DNA of 64,000 nucleotides, from NCBI RefSeq assembly GCF_041260155.1, contig NC_091931.1, forward strand, positions 16,918,476 to 16,982,475, in the 5' to 3' direction. A model generated the notes under the pieces. That model saw only the letters and a program-made list of their open reading frames with translations, made no database searches and was not told the DNA's origin. The translations under genes and the position numbers were made by a program. Shown one piece after another: positions 62,291-64,000 of the stretch. Position 1 is the first letter of the stretch, and each line of letters starts with the position of its first letter. This DNA comes from Ptychodera flava (taxonomy: Eukaryota > Hemichordata > Enteropneusta > Ptychoderidae).

Positions 62291-63166
62291 GTAGGCATTC
62301 CTTGGCTTGATCTAACGGAATATGGGGACTTACACGGGGTACACACAGTCGCAAACATGGACTGACATCACATTACTGCAAAGTACATCTAGCTACATCT
62401 AGCCACCACAGGCGTTCAAAACATTTATTTGTAAGTGCTTCACCTGTAATTTTGCCATTGGAATACACTGTAGCTACATTTAATTAATGACATTACAGCC
62501 AACGAAGTATAGCCTACAGAGAATTGAATGATCTTGTATTGTAATTCAATAATTATATGCAGATAGAAAGTGTGTAAGCTTGGCAATCGCAGTAGGAGAC
62601 ATTGGCCCTCCTTGCGTCGGGCAAATTGTTCCCTGCTCCCAGGCACATAAATCCATGTATTCAGGCAATAATATATAATACAGACCAGTCCAATGAGAAT
62701 CAGATGCAGAATTAGTGACGTTTGCACAGTTGGCTTGAAGTCCTTTGCTGTTCTCAATAGCTGTTACAGTGAGACGACCATCAGCTAACGAGAACAGCAG
62801 AGGTAGCCATTTTTACAGCCAATTCCAATCAAATAGTTTTGCAGCAGCTACTATATATTTTATCCAATGCGATTTCTTTTGTGGAAAAGAGGAGAACAAA
62901 GTCGGAAAATCCAGGTACCTCGCACAGCTTTGCACAGCCACTAAAAATCAACGTTGGCTTTCGGTTGCTATTTGTTTGGAACGTACCTTGACATACATCG
63001 AAAACGATATTAAATGTCAGCTTTATCACACCATTATCGTATTGGGTGAATGTTTACCATTGAAAGATCCAGTCGTGTGCGGGCGCTCCGGGACATAACT
63101 CGGGCCGATTTCTTAGCCCCATCGACAACACCTTGACACATAACAACTTTCTCGTTCTCTTTCAAG

Positions 63167-63409
63167 GGTGGGAGGTTCTACTACATTGAACACGTCTACA
63201 GCGACCAGAGGAACAGCTGGGTTCAACTTGCCCAGAGGACTCTTAATCCAGTTTGGGAATTGGTCACTGGATGTTCACTAACGCGAGCTACCTGGAAAGA
63301 CATCGAAAGCGGAGGATTTACAAGGGTAAACTACAAGAAATTTAACGCGCCACTATCCGGAGGCGGTGCTCTCATGAGCCCCCATGTGATGGGATATGCG
63401 GTCAAGTAA
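63167..63409 (+). CDS. METTL7/TMT1-like methyltransferase, gene 3, exon 2
   Basis: 80 residues plus TAA, after the acceptor CTCTTTCAAG|GGTGGG and an 876-base intron, the shortest of the three genes. It contains GGRFYYIEHV, the LNPVWELVTGCSLTR block and the terminal SPHVMGYAVK. It differs from gene 2 exon 2 at 24 of 243 bases (20 codons, 7 amino-acid changes), while the two first exons differ at only 9 bases plus the indel. Confidence 0.9.
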   Translation, partial: GGRFYYIEHVYSDQRNSWVQLAQRTLNPVWELVTGCSLTRATWKDIESGGFTRVNYKKFNAPLSGGGALMSPHVMGYAVK

Positions 63410-63575
63410 CCATGGCAATCAGTTTCATACCGCATCTCTTCGTTGCGTAGCAATGCGGTCGGTTCTTCTTCACATGTCATGTACGTTTCGAACAGTTGCT
63501 CAGTCAGTTATTCCACGTGACTGAGCTCTAGAAAAATATGAAGAGCACACCGTCGTAGTTTGTCGGTTTTTTTAA

Positions 63576-63581
63576 ATAAAA
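63576..63581 (+). terminator. Polyadenylation signal of gene 3
   Basis: AATAAA lies 167 bases after the stop codon in T-rich context, homologous to the signal at 54170. Confidence 0.5.
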
Positions 63582-64000
63582 CATACTGGTTCTTTATAGC
63601 CGAAATGTTTGTATGCGATGTTATGCGATCAACGCGATTTTTCTGTCAAGTCATAGTTGTTTTTGCTACTTCCATACACTGCATTTGGCTTTTCCATGGC
63701 TTTCCTACCATTTGTATATCTTCTCGGGGAGGGGTTGCTCAGAAACGGCTAGTAATAGATTTACACCAAAATGGTAAATTACATTTTTCTTTCTCACTGT
63801 TTTCAAGCCATACATTTGTACAGTTTTCGTTTGTTTACTTGTTTTCAGCTCTGTCGACACAGACCATCATGACTGCACACACATATATGCAGGGAAACTT
63901 TAATATTGTTACAAATTTTAATAATTTCAAAAAAGGAAAGAAAGAAAAAGGAAAAACGAACTGAAATGAATACGCAAGAAATTAATGCGGGCTTTTTAAG

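Larger units (their letters stand above)
56298..64000 (+). repeat. Tandem segmental duplication, copy 2 (cut by window end)
   Basis: Second copy of the 45.31-54.6 kb block, in the same orientation and order. Segments only in this copy: the Harbinger-like insertion 56505-57535, the 1.09 kb element 58990-60082, and the palindromes of 61.35-61.55 kb. Unique DNA of about 1.7 kb (54615-56298) separates the copies. Confidence 0.85.

Overview
This is an AT-rich eukaryotic (animal) nuclear window. Genes are sparse and intron-split, splice sites are canonical GT..AG, and much of the sequence is microsatellite, inverted-repeat DNA transposon or fold-back element. Nothing looks bacterial or viral. The recognisable genes are METTL7/TMT1-type methyltransferases, and the repeat style (long palindromic MITEs, tetranucleotide-tailed elements, Crypton-like recombinase fragments) suggests a marine invertebrate. 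I cannot name the species.

Left part (about 1-36.4 kb). One minus-strand gene probably spans much of this region. A large first coding exon (22915-23756, with 5' UTR to 23805) encodes a highly acidic, disordered, unrecognised protein. A second exon at 9631-9880 has good splice sites and exactly the phase needed to follow it. Candidate upstream 5' exons end in strong donors at 36171 and 26956. The rest reads as introns holding a degenerate 45-50 bp tandem repeat (4.78-5.19 kb), a hAT-like element with target-site duplication (13.66-15.05 kb), an element built of nine ~150 bp units (17.3-19.44 kb), (AT)n tracts, and a TIR-bounded module carrying a Crypton-like start exon (24.97-25.45 kb) next to a 179 bp palindrome.

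Middle part (36.4-43 kb). This is a repeat zone: (AT)n, a 2.4 kb inverted-repeat element with 13 bp flanking direct repeats (37.7-40.15 kb), and a 1.8 kb Harbinger-like element (40.49-42.31 kb) containing a perfect 57+3+57 hairpin.

Right part (43-64 kb). Three two-exon METTL7-like genes lie in tandem on the plus strand. Gene 1 (43297-46636) is intact and divergent. Gene 2 (51118-54011) has a one-base deletion in exon 1. Gene 3 (61772-63409) is intact. A block running from the intron of gene 1 to beyond gene 2 (about 45.31-54.6 kb) has been duplicated in tandem (about 56.3 kb to the window end). This produced gene 3 and an orphan, broken copy of gene 1 exon 2 at 58.33 kb. Each copy then acquired different insertions, so the other copy preserves the empty site: a 914 bp fold-back element in the gene 2 intron, a 1.03 kb Harbinger-like element, a 1.09 kb element with a tRNA-like head, and a ~2 kb palindromic Crypton-module cluster just upstream of gene 2. 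Exon 1 of genes 2 and 3 is about 98% identical while exon 2 is only about 90% identical, which points to gene conversion limited to the 5' half.
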